The notes under the pieces are model-generated. The model worked only from the letters and a program-made list of their open reading frames with translations. It searched no databases and was not told the DNA's origin. A DNA stretch of 64,000 nt from the NCBI RefSeq assembly GCF_002902945.1, contig NZ_CP026102.1, positions 620,001 through 684,000 on the forward strand, read 5' to 3'. A program made the translations under genes and the position numbers. Of the stretch, positions 1 through 8,953 are shown one piece after another. The DNA is from Paraburkholderia caribensis (GTDB lineage Bacteria > Pseudomonadota > Gammaproteobacteria > Burkholderiales > Burkholderiaceae). Within the stretch, counting starts at the first letter, position 1; each line of letters opens with the position of its first letter.

Positions 1-686
1 GCGACGTGATTCGCACGACAGCCGAGCCGCTCAAGCATGGTGCGGGTTTCATCGTGCTGTCGGGCAACTTCTTCGACAGCGCGATCATGAAGATGTCGGT
101 GGTCGGCGAAGCGTTCCGGCAAACCTATCTGAGCGAGCCGGGCCAGGAGAATACATTCGAAACGCGCGCGATCGTGTTCGAGGGTCCCGAGGACTATCAC
201 GCGCGCATCAACGATGCGTCGCTGGAAATCGACGAGCACTGCATGCTCGTCATTCGCGGCGCGGGCACGGTCGGTTATCCGGGCAGCGCGGAAGTGGTCA
301 ACATGGCGCCGCCCGCGGAACTCGTGCGCCAGGGCATCACGTCCTTGCCTTGCATGGGCGACGGACGGCAGAGCGGCACGTCGGCGAGCCCCTCCATTCT
401 CAACATGTCGCCGGAAGCGGCTGTCGGCGGGGGCCTCGCGCTGTTACGCACGAACGACCGCATTCGCGTCGATCTCAACGCGCGCAGCGTGCAACTGCTC
501 GTCGATGAAGACGAACTGGCGCGCCGGCGCGCCAGCATGAAGTTCGACATTCCGCCAGCGCAAACGCCGTGGCAGGAGTTGTATCGTCAGACGGTCGGGC
601 AGCTTTCGACAGGTGGCTGCCTCGAACCCGCGACGCTCTATCTGAAAGTGATCGCCGAGCGCGGGAATCCGCGCCATTCGCATTGA
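1..686 (+). CDS. IlvD/Edd family sugar-acid dehydratase, C-terminal part
   Basis: The gene enters from the left edge, so only about the last 227 residues are present. The text resembles the C-terminal half of the IlvD/Edd family of [Fe-S] dehydratases: a MKMSVVGEAF-like segment, VIRGAGTVGYPGSAEV, then a GRQSGTSASPS segment that in this family lies near the substrate and cofactor site. The family dehydrates dihydroxy acids or sugar acids such as arabonate, xylonate, galactonate or gluconate. The next gene, a fumarylacetoacetase-fold protein 25 nt downstream on the same strand, favours a pentonate-type sugar-acid route over isoleucine/valine synthesis. The exact substrate cannot be read from this fragment. 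Confidence 0.85.
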   Translation, partial: DVIRTTAEPLKHGAGFIVLSGNFFDSAIMKMSVVGEAFRQTYLSEPGQENTFETRAIVFEGPEDYHARINDASLEIDEHCMLVIRGAGTVGYPGSAEVVNMAPPAELVRQGITSLPCMGDGRQSGTSASPSILNMSPEAAVGGGLALLRTNDRIRVDLNARSVQLLVDEDELARRRASMKFDIPPAQTPWQELYRQTVGQLSTGGCLEPATLYLKVIAERGNPRHSH

Positions 687-711
687 CAAACCATGATTGG
701 AGACGCGCTTC

Positions 712-1911
712 ATGACAGCATCGAACGAAACGAACTATCTTCCCGACGACCTCGACCGCGCATTGCTGGTTGGCCGCGTGTGGCGCAAGACGGACGGGCA
801 TGAAGGGCCGAGCGTCGTAGCCGTGCGCAACGGCGACGTGTTCGACATTACACCGAGCGCGCCGACCACGGCTGATCTCTTCGAACGCGACGACGCCGGC
901 GAGATCGCACGCCATGCGCCGGGCGAACGGCTCGGCAGCGCGGCCGAACTGATCGCCGCGAGCCTCGCGAACGACGCGTCGGCGAGCGTGCAACTGCTCG
1001 CGCCCTGCGACGTGCAGCCCATCAAGGCATGCGGCGTCACGTTCGCGGTGAGCCTGATCGAGCGCGTGATCGAAGAGCAGGCGGGCGGCGATCCCGCGAA
1101 GGCCGACGAAGTGCGGCAGACGATTGCAACCGTGATCGGCACGGACCTCTCGAAGATCAAGCCCGGCTCGGAAGCGGCGGCGCGTCTGAAGGCGGAACTC
1201 GAGCGGCGCGGCGCGTGGTCGCAATACATGGAAGTCGGCATCGGCCCGGACGCGGAAGTGTTTTCGAAGTCGCAACCGATGTCGTCCGTAGGGTTCGGCG
1301 CGGACGTCGGCCTGCTCGCGGCATCGACATGGAACAACCCCGAGCCGGAGATCGTACTGGCCGTCAACAGCAAGGCTGTGATCGTCGGCGCGACGCTCGG
1401 CAACGATGTGAACCTGCGCGATATCGAAGGGCGCTCGGCATTGCTGCTCGGCAAGTGCAAGGACAACAACGGCTCGTGTTCGATCGGACCGTTCATACGG
1501 CTCTTCGACGGCGACTTCACGCTGGATACCGTACGGCGCACGAGCGTGTCGCTGCGCGTCGAAGGCGCCGACGACGGCTTTCTGCTCGAAGGCGTGAGCC
1601 ATATGTCGGAGATCAGCCGCGATCCCGCCGATCTCGTCGCGCAGACCTGCGGCAAGCATCATCAGTATCCCGATGGCTTCATGCTGTTCCTCGGCACGAT
1701 GTTTTCGCCGATCAAGGACCGCGACGCGGAAGGCGGCGGCTTCACGCATCACCTCGGCGATATCGTGACGATTTCGACGCCGCAACTCGGCGCGCTGCGC
1801 AACACGGTGCAACTGTGCACGGAGATTACGCCGTGGACCTTCGGCGTGCGCGCGCTGTACGCGAATCTCGCGGCGCGCGGGCTGCTCGGTTCGGGCGTGC
1901 AATACCCTTAG
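712..1911 (+). CDS. Fumarylacetoacetate hydrolase family protein, probable 2-keto-3-deoxy-sugar-acid dehydratase
   Basis: This 399-residue protein has a C-terminal FAH-fold domain, seen in the metal-binding segment NPEPEIVLAV near residue 209, GNDVNLRDIEG near 229 and KCKDNNGSCSIGPF near 248. Its length and motifs fit the XylX/KdaD-type branch, which dehydrates 2-keto-3-deoxy-pentonates to 2-oxoglutarate semialdehyde, rather than short FAH hydrolases. It directly follows an IlvD/Edd dehydratase that would make such a substrate, so the two probably act in series in oxidative pentose or sugar-acid catabolism. The ATG start is chosen because GGAGA lies 8 nt upstream; an upstream in-frame TTG overlaps that site. 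Substrate identity is inference. Confidence 0.8.
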   Translation: MTASNETNYLPDDLDRALLVGRVWRKTDGHEGPSVVAVRNGDVFDITPSAPTTADLFERDDAGEIARHAPGERLGSAAELIAASLANDASASVQLLAPCDVQPIKACGVTFAVSLIERVIEEQAGGDPAKADEVRQTIATVIGTDLSKIKPGSEAAARLKAELERRGAWSQYMEVGIGPDAEVFSKSQPMSSVGFGADVGLLAASTWNNPEPEIVLAVNSKAVIVGATLGNDVNLRDIEGRSALLLGKCKDNNGSCSIGPFIRLFDGDFTLDTVRRTSVSLRVEGADDGFLLEGVSHMSEISRDPADLVAQTCGKHHQYPDGFMLFLGTMFSPIKDRDAEGGGFTHHLGDIVTISTPQLGALRNTVQLCTEITPWTFGVRALYANLAARGLLGSGVQYP

Positions 1912-1985
1912 AATGCATGTTGAAATGGATTGCGTTCAACGCAGCGAGGCGCACCGATAGCGCCGTTTTCAACGGAGAGGATGTT

Positions 1986-2786
1986 GTGCAATTTCTGAAT
2001 CGCACGGTTGCCTCGAGCAATCGCGTGCTGCCAATGCTGTGTGTCGCGCTGGCGTTGTGCGCCGGTGCGGCCAACGCCACGCCGGCCGCGCCCAAGGGTA
2101 ACGAGGCTCATGAGGCAAGCGCCGCGGCAACGCCCGACCGCTTCACCGCCGACGACCCCGTCAAGGTGCGCGACATGCTCGCGAGCCAGATGCCCCCGGC
2201 CGCGTCGGACTCGCTGACCACTCGCATCCGCAAGTTCGCACGCGAGCCCTACGACCGCATCGTGCGCGGTCATGCGGCGGGGGCCGAAAATGGGCAGCGC
2301 ACTTTCCTGTTCATGATTCCGGCGCCGCACGGCATTCTGTATCGCTCGAATACGCATGTGCTGAGTGTGAACGTGCCGCTTGCCAGCGACGAGGACCCCG
2401 ACGCAATCCAGCTCTACCAGAGCGTCGCCGGCCCGAGCGGGCGCGGTCTCGTGATCGCGCCCGATGCGAAGGCCAAGGGTTTTATCCAGAAGATCGATTC
2501 GATCGAACTGGCGACGCAAGGCAAGCCGAAGACGACGGCGCGCGGGCGTCTGACCGTCCCGCAAGCAGTCTTCGAGCAGGCCGACAACAGCTTTGCGATC
2601 GTACTTGTCTGCACGCTCGAACCGCCGTATCTGACTGAAACGCGGGAGCACAGCGATCCCACCGACGAAGAGCCCACCGATATCACGCGCCGCACATCGA
2701 CGCTGCACGCGAACGTTCAGGCTGTCTGGCTGGTGAACCAGAAAGACGGCACAGTGATTGGCAAAGGGCTGCGGCTCGCGAAGTAG
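1986..2786 (+). CDS. Secreted hypothetical protein
   Basis: About 266 residues with an N-terminal signal peptide: a short basic start, then a hydrophobic LPMLCVALALCAGAANA stretch ending in an AXA-type cleavage site. I do not recognise the family. The mature protein has a proline- and alanine-rich linker followed by a mixed alpha/beta-looking domain with few cysteines (VLVCTLEPP). The GTG start follows GGAGAGG by 5 nt, which is better than the in-frame ATG further upstream that has no such site. It stands alone between the sugar-acid genes and the PRC-barrel gene and is probably periplasmic. Confidence 0.7.
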   Translation: MQFLNRTVASSNRVLPMLCVALALCAGAANATPAAPKGNEAHEASAAATPDRFTADDPVKVRDMLASQMPPAASDSLTTRIRKFAREPYDRIVRGHAAGAENGQRTFLFMIPAPHGILYRSNTHVLSVNVPLASDEDPDAIQLYQSVAGPSGRGLVIAPDAKAKGFIQKIDSIELATQGKPKTTARGRLTVPQAVFEQADNSFAIVLVCTLEPPYLTETREHSDPTDEEPTDITRRTSTLHANVQAVWLVNQKDGTVIGKGLRLAK

Positions 2787-2958
2787 CGGCGCAACCGGAC
2801 CCGATGCGCGTCCAGCTGCATGTCGGAAACGCCGCACGCATTTCCGGAAAAGGCCTGCGTACCCTTCTGCGACTTTTTCTTTCTGATGCGGTAAGGTACT
2901 ACGTTTCCTGTTACAGCAGCGGCAGTCCTTCGCAACATTTCACATCGGAGAATAAGCT

Positions 2959-3399
2959 ATGAAGGCAAAGTGGGCAGCAGTTCTGATCGCGGCATCGACG
3001 TTCGGCGTGATGGCAGGCCAGGCAAGCGCGCAAGTGGCGGGCTCGCAGACCATTGGCGTGAGCGTCGAGCAGGAATCGATCATCGTCAACGGCTGGAGCG
3101 CGAAGAAGGGCCTGCTTGGCAAGCCGATCTACAACGAGCAGGGCCAGAAGGTCGGTGTGCTGCACGACATCATCATCGCGCCGGACAATGCGGCTTCGTT
3201 CGCGATCGTCGCCGCGCATCAGTTCCTCGGCGTATCGCAGCATGACGTCGCCGTGCCGTTCTCGCAAATCGACTTCACGGGCGGCAAGCTCGTGTGGGCA
3301 GGCGCGACCAAAGACGCTGTGAAGGCCATTCCGGCGTTCCAGTACGCGAAGGTCCGCGCAACGCCGATCGCTCGCAAGGAATACAGCGAGCATCACTAA
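2959..3399 (+). CDS. Secreted PRC-barrel domain protein
   Basis: 146 residues with a clear signal peptide (MKAKWAAVLIAASTFGVMAGQASA). The mature part carries a PRC-barrel-like strand pattern around residues 48-110: LLGKPIYNEQGQKVGVLHDI, a hydrophobic AIVAAHQFLGV segment, then VPFSQIDFTGGKLVW. PRC-barrel domains bind RNA, photosynthetic or envelope partners; in secreted Burkholderia proteins the role is unknown. The ATG is preceded by GGAGAATAAGCT. A strong hairpin terminator lies about 50 nt after the stop and may be shared with the convergent rpoD. Confidence 0.8.
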   Translation: MKAKWAAVLIAASTFGVMAGQASAQVAGSQTIGVSVEQESIIVNGWSAKKGLLGKPIYNEQGQKVGVLHDIIIAPDNAASFAIVAAHQFLGVSQHDVAVPFSQIDFTGGKLVWAGATKDAVKAIPAFQYAKVRATPIARKEYSEHH

Positions 3400-3444
3400 G
3401 CGCGTCATGCGGTTCGCTTCGAACTGGAGCGAACCGTGAGCATA

Positions 3445-3480
3445 AAAAAACGCGGCAGCCCTTGGGCTGCCGCGTTTCGT
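3445..3480. terminator. Bidirectional intrinsic terminator between PRC-barrel gene and rpoD
   Basis: A perfect stem pairs AAACGCGGCAGCCC with GGGCTGCCGCGTTT across a two-base loop, with an A-run on the left and a T-rich tail on the right. It sits between convergent genes and can terminate both. Confidence 0.85.
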
Positions 3481-3522
3481 TTGTGGCGCTGCCGCGCCCA
3501 TATTGGGCGGCGGCGATGCCGA

Positions 3523-5523
3523 TCAGCTGCGTTCGAGGAACGGGCGCAGCTTGTCCGCACGGCTCGGGTGATTGAGCTTGCGGATCGCCTTGCCCTCGAT
3601 CTGGCGGATACGTTCGCGCGTCACGTCGAACTGGCGGCCCACTTCTTCGAGCGTCAGTTCCGACGCCGTGTCGATGCCGTAGCGCATGCGCAGCACCTTC
3701 GCTTCACGCGGCGTGAGCGCGTCGAGCGCCTCGTCGATCGCGCGGCGCATGTTCGCGTGCACGGCGGCGTCGGCGGGCGACGTCGCGGACGTGTCTTCGA
3801 TCATGTCGCCGAGTGTCGTGTCGGCGTCTTCGCCCACGGGCGAATCCAGCGAAGCCGGATTCTTCGCGATCTTCAGGATGCTGCGGATCTTCGCTTCGGG
3901 CATGTCCATGCGCTCGGCGAGTACCGACGGATGCGGCTCTTGTCCCGTCTGCTGGACGATCTCGCGCTGGATGCGGTTCAGCTTGTTGATCGATTCGATC
4001 ATGTGAACGGGCACGCGAATGGTGCGCGCCTGGTCGGCGATCGCGCGCGTGATGGCCTGACGGACCCACCACGTCGCATACGTCGAGAACTTCCAGCCGC
4101 GACGGTATTCGAACTTGTCCACTGCCTTCATCAGGCCGATGTTGCCTTCCTGGATCAGGTCGAGGAAGTGCATGCCGCGATTCACATACTTCTTCGCGAT
4201 CGAAATGACCAGACGCAGGTTCGCTTCGATCATCTCGCGCTTGGCCTGGCGCATCTTGCCTTCGGCCGAGCCAAGCTGCTTGTTGATCTGCTTGAGCTGC
4301 TGCAGCGGCAGCGCGATCGACGCTTCGATGTCGACCAGCTTCTGCTGTTCCGACTGGATGGCAGGCAGGTGACGCTCGAGCGCCGGACCGTACGACTTCG
4401 ACTTCGCGGCGACGCGCATCGTCCAGTCGAGATCGGTTTCGTTGCCCGGGAACGACTCGACGAACGCTTCGCGCGGCATGTCGCAGCGGTCCACGGCGAT
4501 CTGCAGGATGTTGCGTTCGATCGCGCGAACCTGCGCGACCTGCGCCTGCACTTCCGCGCACAGGCGGTCGATGGTCTTCGCCGTGAAGCGGATCGGCGTC
4601 AGTTCCTGCTGGATCGACTCGCGCAGGTTGGCGATGGCCGTTGCGCGGCGCTTGTCCGTGACGGGCATGTCGGGCACGCTGGCGAAGAGGTCGCGCACGC
4701 GCTGGAAGATCGCGAGGCTGTCCGCCGTCAGTTGTTCGAGGCGCGCGGCGTTGGCTTTTTCGCCGCCGTCGTCCGACAGGTCGCCGTCTTCGTCGTCCGA
4801 ATCTTCGTCCGAGGCGCTCGCTTCCAGTTCTTCTTCCGCGGCGGCGTCGGCTGCTTCGTCGTCGAGTTCCGCGGCCTCGCTCGTGTCGCTGATGCCGTCG
4901 ACCAGTTCGTCGATGCGGATTTCACCCGCGACGACGCGGTCCACGTCCGCGAGAATCGTCGAGATGATGGACGGGCACATCGCGATGGCTTGCACCATGT
5001 CCTGCAGGCCGCCTTCGATGCGCTTGGCGATTTCGATTTCACCGGCGCGCGTGAGCAGCTCGCTCGCACCCATTTCACGCATATACATGCGGACCGGGTC
5101 GGTGGTGCGGCCGAATTCGGAGTCGACCGTGGACAGCGCGACTTCCGCTTCCTCATCGGCCTGATCGTCCGATGCGGCAGCCGAGGGGCCGTCGTTCAGA
5201 AGCAGCGTTTCCGCGTCGGGTGCGGTTTCGTACACGGAGACGCCCATCTCGCCGAACGTGCTGACGATGGTTTCCATCGCGGCCGTTTCGGTGAAATTGT
5301 CGGGCAAGTGGTCGTTGATGTCGGCGTGCGTCAAATAGCCGCGCTCGCGTCCCAGCGCGATCAGTGCGCGCATCTGGCGTTGACGCTCTTCAACGAGAGA
5401 TTCCAGCAAGGCCGCATCTTGCGGCGCGGCGGCGGGCTGCGCCTTCGCCTTTGCTGCGCGCTTGGGCGCCTTCGTTGCAGTGATGGTTTCGAACTGGGAG
5501 TTGTCCCGGTCAAGCTTTGCCAA
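3523..5523 (-). CDS. rpoD: RNA polymerase sigma factor RpoD (sigma-70 family, group 1)
   Basis: A full primary-type sigma factor of about 666 residues. Region 1.1 lies near residues 35-90, region 1.2 begins at TDPVRMYMREMG near 137, and an acidic Asp/Glu-rich non-conserved insert follows. Regions 2.1-2.4 include LIQEGNIGLMKAVDKFEYRRG and FSTYATWWVRQAITRAI near 475-490, which recognise the -10 element. Regions 4.1-4.2 end in FDVTRERIRQIEGKAIRKL near 630, the -35 helix-turn-helix. The TTG start is chosen because GAGGAG lies 6 nt upstream; a GTG 15 codons earlier has no site. The usual rpsU-dnaG neighbours are absent, so this may be an additional rpoD paralogue rather than the housekeeping copy. 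Confidence 0.93.
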   Translation of the reverse strand: MAKLDRDNSQFETITATKAPKRAAKAKAQPAAAPQDAALLESLVEERQRQMRALIALGRERGYLTHADINDHLPDNFTETAAMETIVSTFGEMGVSVYETAPDAETLLLNDGPSAAASDDQADEEAEVALSTVDSEFGRTTDPVRMYMREMGASELLTRAGEIEIAKRIEGGLQDMVQAIAMCPSIISTILADVDRVVAGEIRIDELVDGISDTSEAAELDDEAADAAAEEELEASASDEDSDDEDGDLSDDGGEKANAARLEQLTADSLAIFQRVRDLFASVPDMPVTDKRRATAIANLRESIQQELTPIRFTAKTIDRLCAEVQAQVAQVRAIERNILQIAVDRCDMPREAFVESFPGNETDLDWTMRVAAKSKSYGPALERHLPAIQSEQQKLVDIEASIALPLQQLKQINKQLGSAEGKMRQAKREMIEANLRLVISIAKKYVNRGMHFLDLIQEGNIGLMKAVDKFEYRRGWKFSTYATWWVRQAITRAIADQARTIRVPVHMIESINKLNRIQREIVQQTGQEPHPSVLAERMDMPEAKIRSILKIAKNPASLDSPVGEDADTTLGDMIEDTSATSPADAAVHANMRRAIDEALDALTPREAKVLRMRYGIDTASELTLEEVGRQFDVTRERIRQIEGKAIRKLNHPSRADKLRPFLERS

Positions 5524-5824
5524 TACGTTCTCCTCGGCAGGCTGTTTCGCATCCCCGCGCGCGCACACGCGGCAGGCGGGCTGACCTGTCGGATCGTGAG
5601 GTGTGGGCGGGGTGTTGCACGAATCGATTGACGCGGAACGGTGTGCTCGAAGCCACTGGCGAACGCTGGCATGCCAGCAGGTTCACCCGGCTTCCGCGCA
5701 GTGCCTTCCAGTTAGGACGCAATTCGACGCGTGCTGAAAAGTGAATCTGCGAGTATAGCAGAAAAGGTGGTGCAATGCACCAGGTTTATACAGTTGCCGA
5801 TGCCCGGTTCTGGTGCATGCGGCC
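5524..5824. other. Gap upstream of rpoD
   Basis: About 300 bases without a convincing gene, tRNA or hairpin. It presumably holds the rpoD promoter, but I could not pick -35/-10 hexamers with confidence. Confidence 0.4.
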
Positions 5825-6142
5825 TCACTGCCGATTGCGCGACAGGTCGGACGCGACAATGCCCGCGAGCGCCGCCACCAGCAGGCACCCGACCGTCAGC
5901 AGCGTCTCGGCGAGGGCCACGGACACATGCTCGGGCCCGATTACCGCGAACGCGCCGACGATCAGCCCGACGGCCGACAGCGCGAACATCGTCCATGGCG
6001 TGCTGCCGTGTTTCGCGGCATCCCGCGCGACGCAGGTCGCGTCCTGCGCGCGTTCGGGCTCGGAAGCGGTAGACGGAGTGCTCACGGCGGAAGCTTCAGA
6101 CGACGTAGAGATAGAACCTATCTTATGCGACGCATCGTTCAT
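5825..6142 (-). CDS. Small two-helix membrane protein, hypothetical
   Basis: About 105 residues. The first half is polar and Ser/Thr-rich. The second half has two hydrophobic helices, PWTMFALSAVGLIVGAFAVI and VALAETLLTVGCLLVAALAGIV, joined by a short GPEHVS turn, ending in DLSRNRQ. I do not recognise a family. The start is uncertain: an ATG 34 codons upstream is also in frame, but neither has a good ribosome-binding site. It points toward rpoD on the same strand, with about 300 nt between. Confidence 0.55.
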   Translation of the reverse strand: MNDASHKIGSISTSSEASAVSTPSTASEPERAQDATCVARDAAKHGSTPWTMFALSAVGLIVGAFAVIGPEHVSVALAETLLTVGCLLVAALAGIVASDLSRNRQ

Positions 6143-6449
6143 TTCGACAACGTGTTTCTTTCGAACCGGTAACGGGGCAAGACGGGCGTATGCCGTAGGC
6201 GGCAGCCGCGCTGCGAGATCCATCATGTTATGACACGACGGCAACGGCGTCAGCGGGCAATGCGCGCGATGTGCAGAAGTACAACGTCAAGGTAACGAGC
6301 CAATCCCCCATGTCGCCGCTGCCCAGGGCGCCCCCGCACCGTTTGCCCCTTCCATATTTGAGAGGCGGCGTATCAGTTTTGCGGGTTCCCGTTTTCATGC
6401 CGATGCGCCAAAGTTGCGCCACATCGTCCTGATCAACCAAGAGAGCAAG

Positions 6450-7076
6450 ATGTCGACCGTCAAGAACCCGATTGAAAACCACATCGAATCCCGCGTCTCC
6501 GCCAACCATTTCGATGCCGCGCGCCTTCTGGCCGACCACGAAATCGAAGAACTGATTCGCCTTGCGACAAAGGCACCTTCGGCATTCAACCTTCAGAACT
6601 GGAAGTTTGTCGCGGTTCGCACCGCCGACGCGAAGGCTCGTCTGTTGCCGCACGCGTATGGGCAACAGAAGGTCGTCGACGCGGCGGTCACGTTCATCGT
6701 CTGCGGCACGCTCGAGCCGCACCGGACCCTGCCGGTTGCGCTTCAGCCGTCTGTGAGCGCCGGGCTGATCGATGAAGCGACCCGGGAGGGCTGGATCGGT
6801 GCCGCGCGCTCGATGTATCAGGACAACCCGGCGCGCCAGCGCGACGAGGCGATCCGCTCGGCGTCGCTTGCCGCGATGACGTTGATGCTCGCGGCGCAGG
6901 GGAGGGGACTCGCGTCCGGCCCGATGATCGGCTTCGATCCGGTCGGCGTCGCACGCGAATTTGGACTCGCGTCGACCGACGTGCCCGCGATGCTCGTCAC
7001 CGTCGGCCATCCCGCGCCGGGGAACTGGCCGCAAAAGCCACGCAGGCCCGTTGCCGACGTATTGCTGTTCGCCTGA
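6450..7076 (+). CDS. Nitroreductase family protein
   Basis: About 208 residues with the FMN-dependent nitroreductase pattern: an N-terminal IEELIRLATKAPSAFNLQNWKFV segment whose APSAFNLQ-like motif contacts the FMN phosphate, and a later MLAAQGRGLASGPMIGFDP segment typical of the C-terminal FMN site. Such enzymes reduce nitroaromatics, quinones or enones with NAD(P)H. The ATG preceded by GAGAGCAAG is preferred over a TTG 12 codons upstream. A quinone-type MDR oxidoreductase and a SnoaL-like protein follow on the same strand, suggesting a small redox or detoxification operon. Confidence 0.85.
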   Translation: MSTVKNPIENHIESRVSANHFDAARLLADHEIEELIRLATKAPSAFNLQNWKFVAVRTADAKARLLPHAYGQQKVVDAAVTFIVCGTLEPHRTLPVALQPSVSAGLIDEATREGWIGAARSMYQDNPARQRDEAIRSASLAAMTLMLAAQGRGLASGPMIGFDPVGVAREFGLASTDVPAMLVTVGHPAPGNWPQKPRRPVADVLLFA

Positions 7077-7127
7077 TCCGGCGCGCCCAGAGGAAAGCGG
7101 AACAACTAAGCAATTAATCAGGACTCC

Positions 7128-8117
7128 ATGATGAAAGCCTATGTGATCGAACGGGCTGGCGGCCCGGAAGTGCTCGAACTGCGCGACATGCCGTCTTTCG
7201 CACCGAAGCTCGACGAAGTGCGCATTCGCGTGCGCGCCTTCGGTATCAACCGCGCTGAAGCGTATCTGCGCGCCGGCAAGCTCGGGCCGATCGACGCGCC
7301 GCGCGTGCCCGGCATCGAAGCTGTCGGCGAAATACTCGAAGATCCGTCCGGCGCGTTTCGCGTCGGCGAGCGGGTTGCAACCGTGATGGGCGGGCTGCAG
7401 TTCACGCGGGCGGGGAGCTATGCGGAGGAAGTCACCGTGCTCGCGCGCAATGTTGTGTCGCTTCAGGGCTCGGCGTTGCCGTGGCAAGAACTGGCCGCGT
7501 TGCCGCAGGCGTATCTGACCGCGTGGGGCGCACTGCGCAAAAGCCTGAAGATCGAAGCGGGGCAAACGCTGCTGGTGCGGGGCGCCACATCGTCGGTCGG
7601 TCTGGCTGCCGTTACGTATGCGAAGGCCTCCGGGGTTCGGGTGCTCGCTTCGACCCGCTCCAGGGAACACGTCGAGCGGCTTTATCTCGCGGGCGCGGAC
7701 GCGGTCATCGTCGACGACGGGGCGATCGCAGAACAGGTTCTCGACACGCAGCGGGGCGGCCTCGACGCCGCGCTCGAAATCGTCGGCGCCGCGACGCTTC
7801 GCGACACCATGAAAACGGTGCGCCCGTTCGGCGCGATCACGGTGGTCGGCATGCTCGGCGGCCCGCCCGTGCTCGAACAGTTCAATCTCGTCGCCGATGT
7901 GCCGCCCGCCGCGCGACTGAGTTTCTTTCCGAGCCAGTTGTTCGGCACGGAGGCTTTGCCGCTCACCAACACGCCGCTGAAGTCGCTCGCACTCGACGTG
8001 GAAAACAGGCGAATCCCGTCCCACCTGGCCCATGCATTTGGATTCGACGAACTGCAGGACGCGCATCGTCTGATCGAGAGTAATCGCGCGCTCGGCAAGA
8101 TCGTGGTGCGGCTATGA
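7128..8117 (+). CDS. Zinc-independent MDR family oxidoreductase (quinone reductase-like)
   Basis: 329 residues with the medium-chain dehydrogenase/reductase layout: an N-terminal GroES-like domain (GINRAEAYLRAGKLG, VPGIEAVGEI) and a Rossmann domain with the nucleotide loop LVRGATSSVGLAAVTYAKASG near residue 148. The zinc-binding cysteines of alcohol dehydrogenases are absent, which fits the NADPH:quinone reductase branch. The start has AGGACTCC just upstream. Its stop overlaps the start of the next gene by 4 nt (ATGA), so the pair is translationally coupled. The substrate is unknown. Confidence 0.85.
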   Translation: MMKAYVIERAGGPEVLELRDMPSFAPKLDEVRIRVRAFGINRAEAYLRAGKLGPIDAPRVPGIEAVGEILEDPSGAFRVGERVATVMGGLQFTRAGSYAEEVTVLARNVVSLQGSALPWQELAALPQAYLTAWGALRKSLKIEAGQTLLVRGATSSVGLAAVTYAKASGVRVLASTRSREHVERLYLAGADAVIVDDGAIAEQVLDTQRGGLDAALEIVGAATLRDTMKTVRPFGAITVVGMLGGPPVLEQFNLVADVPPAARLSFFPSQLFGTEALPLTNTPLKSLALDVENRRIPSHLAHAFGFDELQDAHRLIESNRALGKIVVRL

Positions 8118-8626
8118 ACGCGTCACGCGAGAGGGCTGTCGCCGTGCGATTGAGCAGATTGCTGGTTCCAGTGCTGTTTGCGGCTGGCGTCGCGCTGCAG
8201 GACGCCGCGTCCGCGGCGCCCTCGGGCGACACGGAACGCGCGATCGCGCGACAACTGCATCGCTACGAGCAGGCGCTGAACGCGTCGGACGCAGACGCGA
8301 TCATGAGTCTCTACGACGACGCGCCCGTCGTGATGGTGCCGAACGCGCCGACGATCGTCGGGCGTGAGGCATTGCGCAACTCGATCACGCACGCCTTGAG
8401 CGCGATGAAGCTGAACGTCCGTTTTTCGATCGATGAGATCAAGCCGATGTCGCCCGACTGGGCATTCGCGCGCACGCATTCGACGGGCAGGGTCGACACG
8501 CTGACGGGTAAGCACGCGACGCAGCCGGAAGCCAACCAGGAGTTGTTCATTCTGCATCGCGGGCCGGACGGCGTCTGGCGTATCGCGCGTTATGGTTTTT
8601 CGTCGACCAATCTGCCCGCGGCCTAA
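8114..8626 (+). CDS. SnoaL/DUF4440-like secreted protein
   Basis: 170 residues with a signal peptide (LLVPVLFAAGVALQDAASA). The mature domain is an NTF2-like cone fold of the SgcJ/SnoaL type: AIARQLHRYEQALNASDADAIMSLY, then VVMVPNAPTIVGREALR and a C-terminal strand WRIARYGFSS. Members bind or isomerise small hydrophobic ligands, or act as dimer scaffolds. It overlaps the oxidoreductase gene by 4 nt and is probably its partner in a periplasmic or detoxification role; that link is inference. Confidence 0.8.
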   Translation: MNASRERAVAVRLSRLLVPVLFAAGVALQDAASAAPSGDTERAIARQLHRYEQALNASDADAIMSLYDDAPVVMVPNAPTIVGREALRNSITHALSAMKLNVRFSIDEIKPMSPDWAFARTHSTGRVDTLTGKHATQPEANQELFILHRGPDGVWRIARYGFSSTNLPAA

Positions 8627-8635
8627 ATCTGCCGT

Positions 8636-8941
8636 CTAGACGCGCCCGGGCACGGCCGTCCTCGTCTGGCGGCGCGCCTCGGCGGCTTCGCTGACGTCCC
8701 AGAACGACAGCACCTGCACCGACAGCCGGAAGCGATGCCAGTACATGCCATGCAGGCGGCGCCGTACATTGTTCAGCGTCGTCCAGCTGGCGCCCTTGAC
8801 GGCGACGAGTGCGGCAGGGTGCTCGTCGGCTGCTCCGACCAGTTCGATATCGCGGCAGTCCGCGTGCGAATAGCGGAACACGAGCGCTTTCACTTCATCG
8901 AGCGAGGCCGATTGCGGCAGACCGCTGATCAACAGTTTCAT
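8636..8941 (-). CDS. RRM-like RNA-binding protein
   Basis: 101 residues. The start KLLISGLPQSASLDEVKALVF looks like the RNP2 strand and first helix of an RNA recognition motif. The expected RNP1 aromatic signature is weak: the corresponding strand reads PAALVAVKGASW, so RNA binding is plausible but not shown. It is the last gene of a five-gene operon, 12 nt after fabI, which is an odd place for an RNA-binding protein. Confidence 0.65.
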   Translation of the reverse strand: MKLLISGLPQSASLDEVKALVFRYSHADCRDIELVGAADEHPAALVAVKGASWTTLNNVRRRLHGMYWHRFRLSVQVLSFWDVSEAAEARRQTRTAVPGRV

Positions 8942-8953
8942 GCCTTGTCCCGT

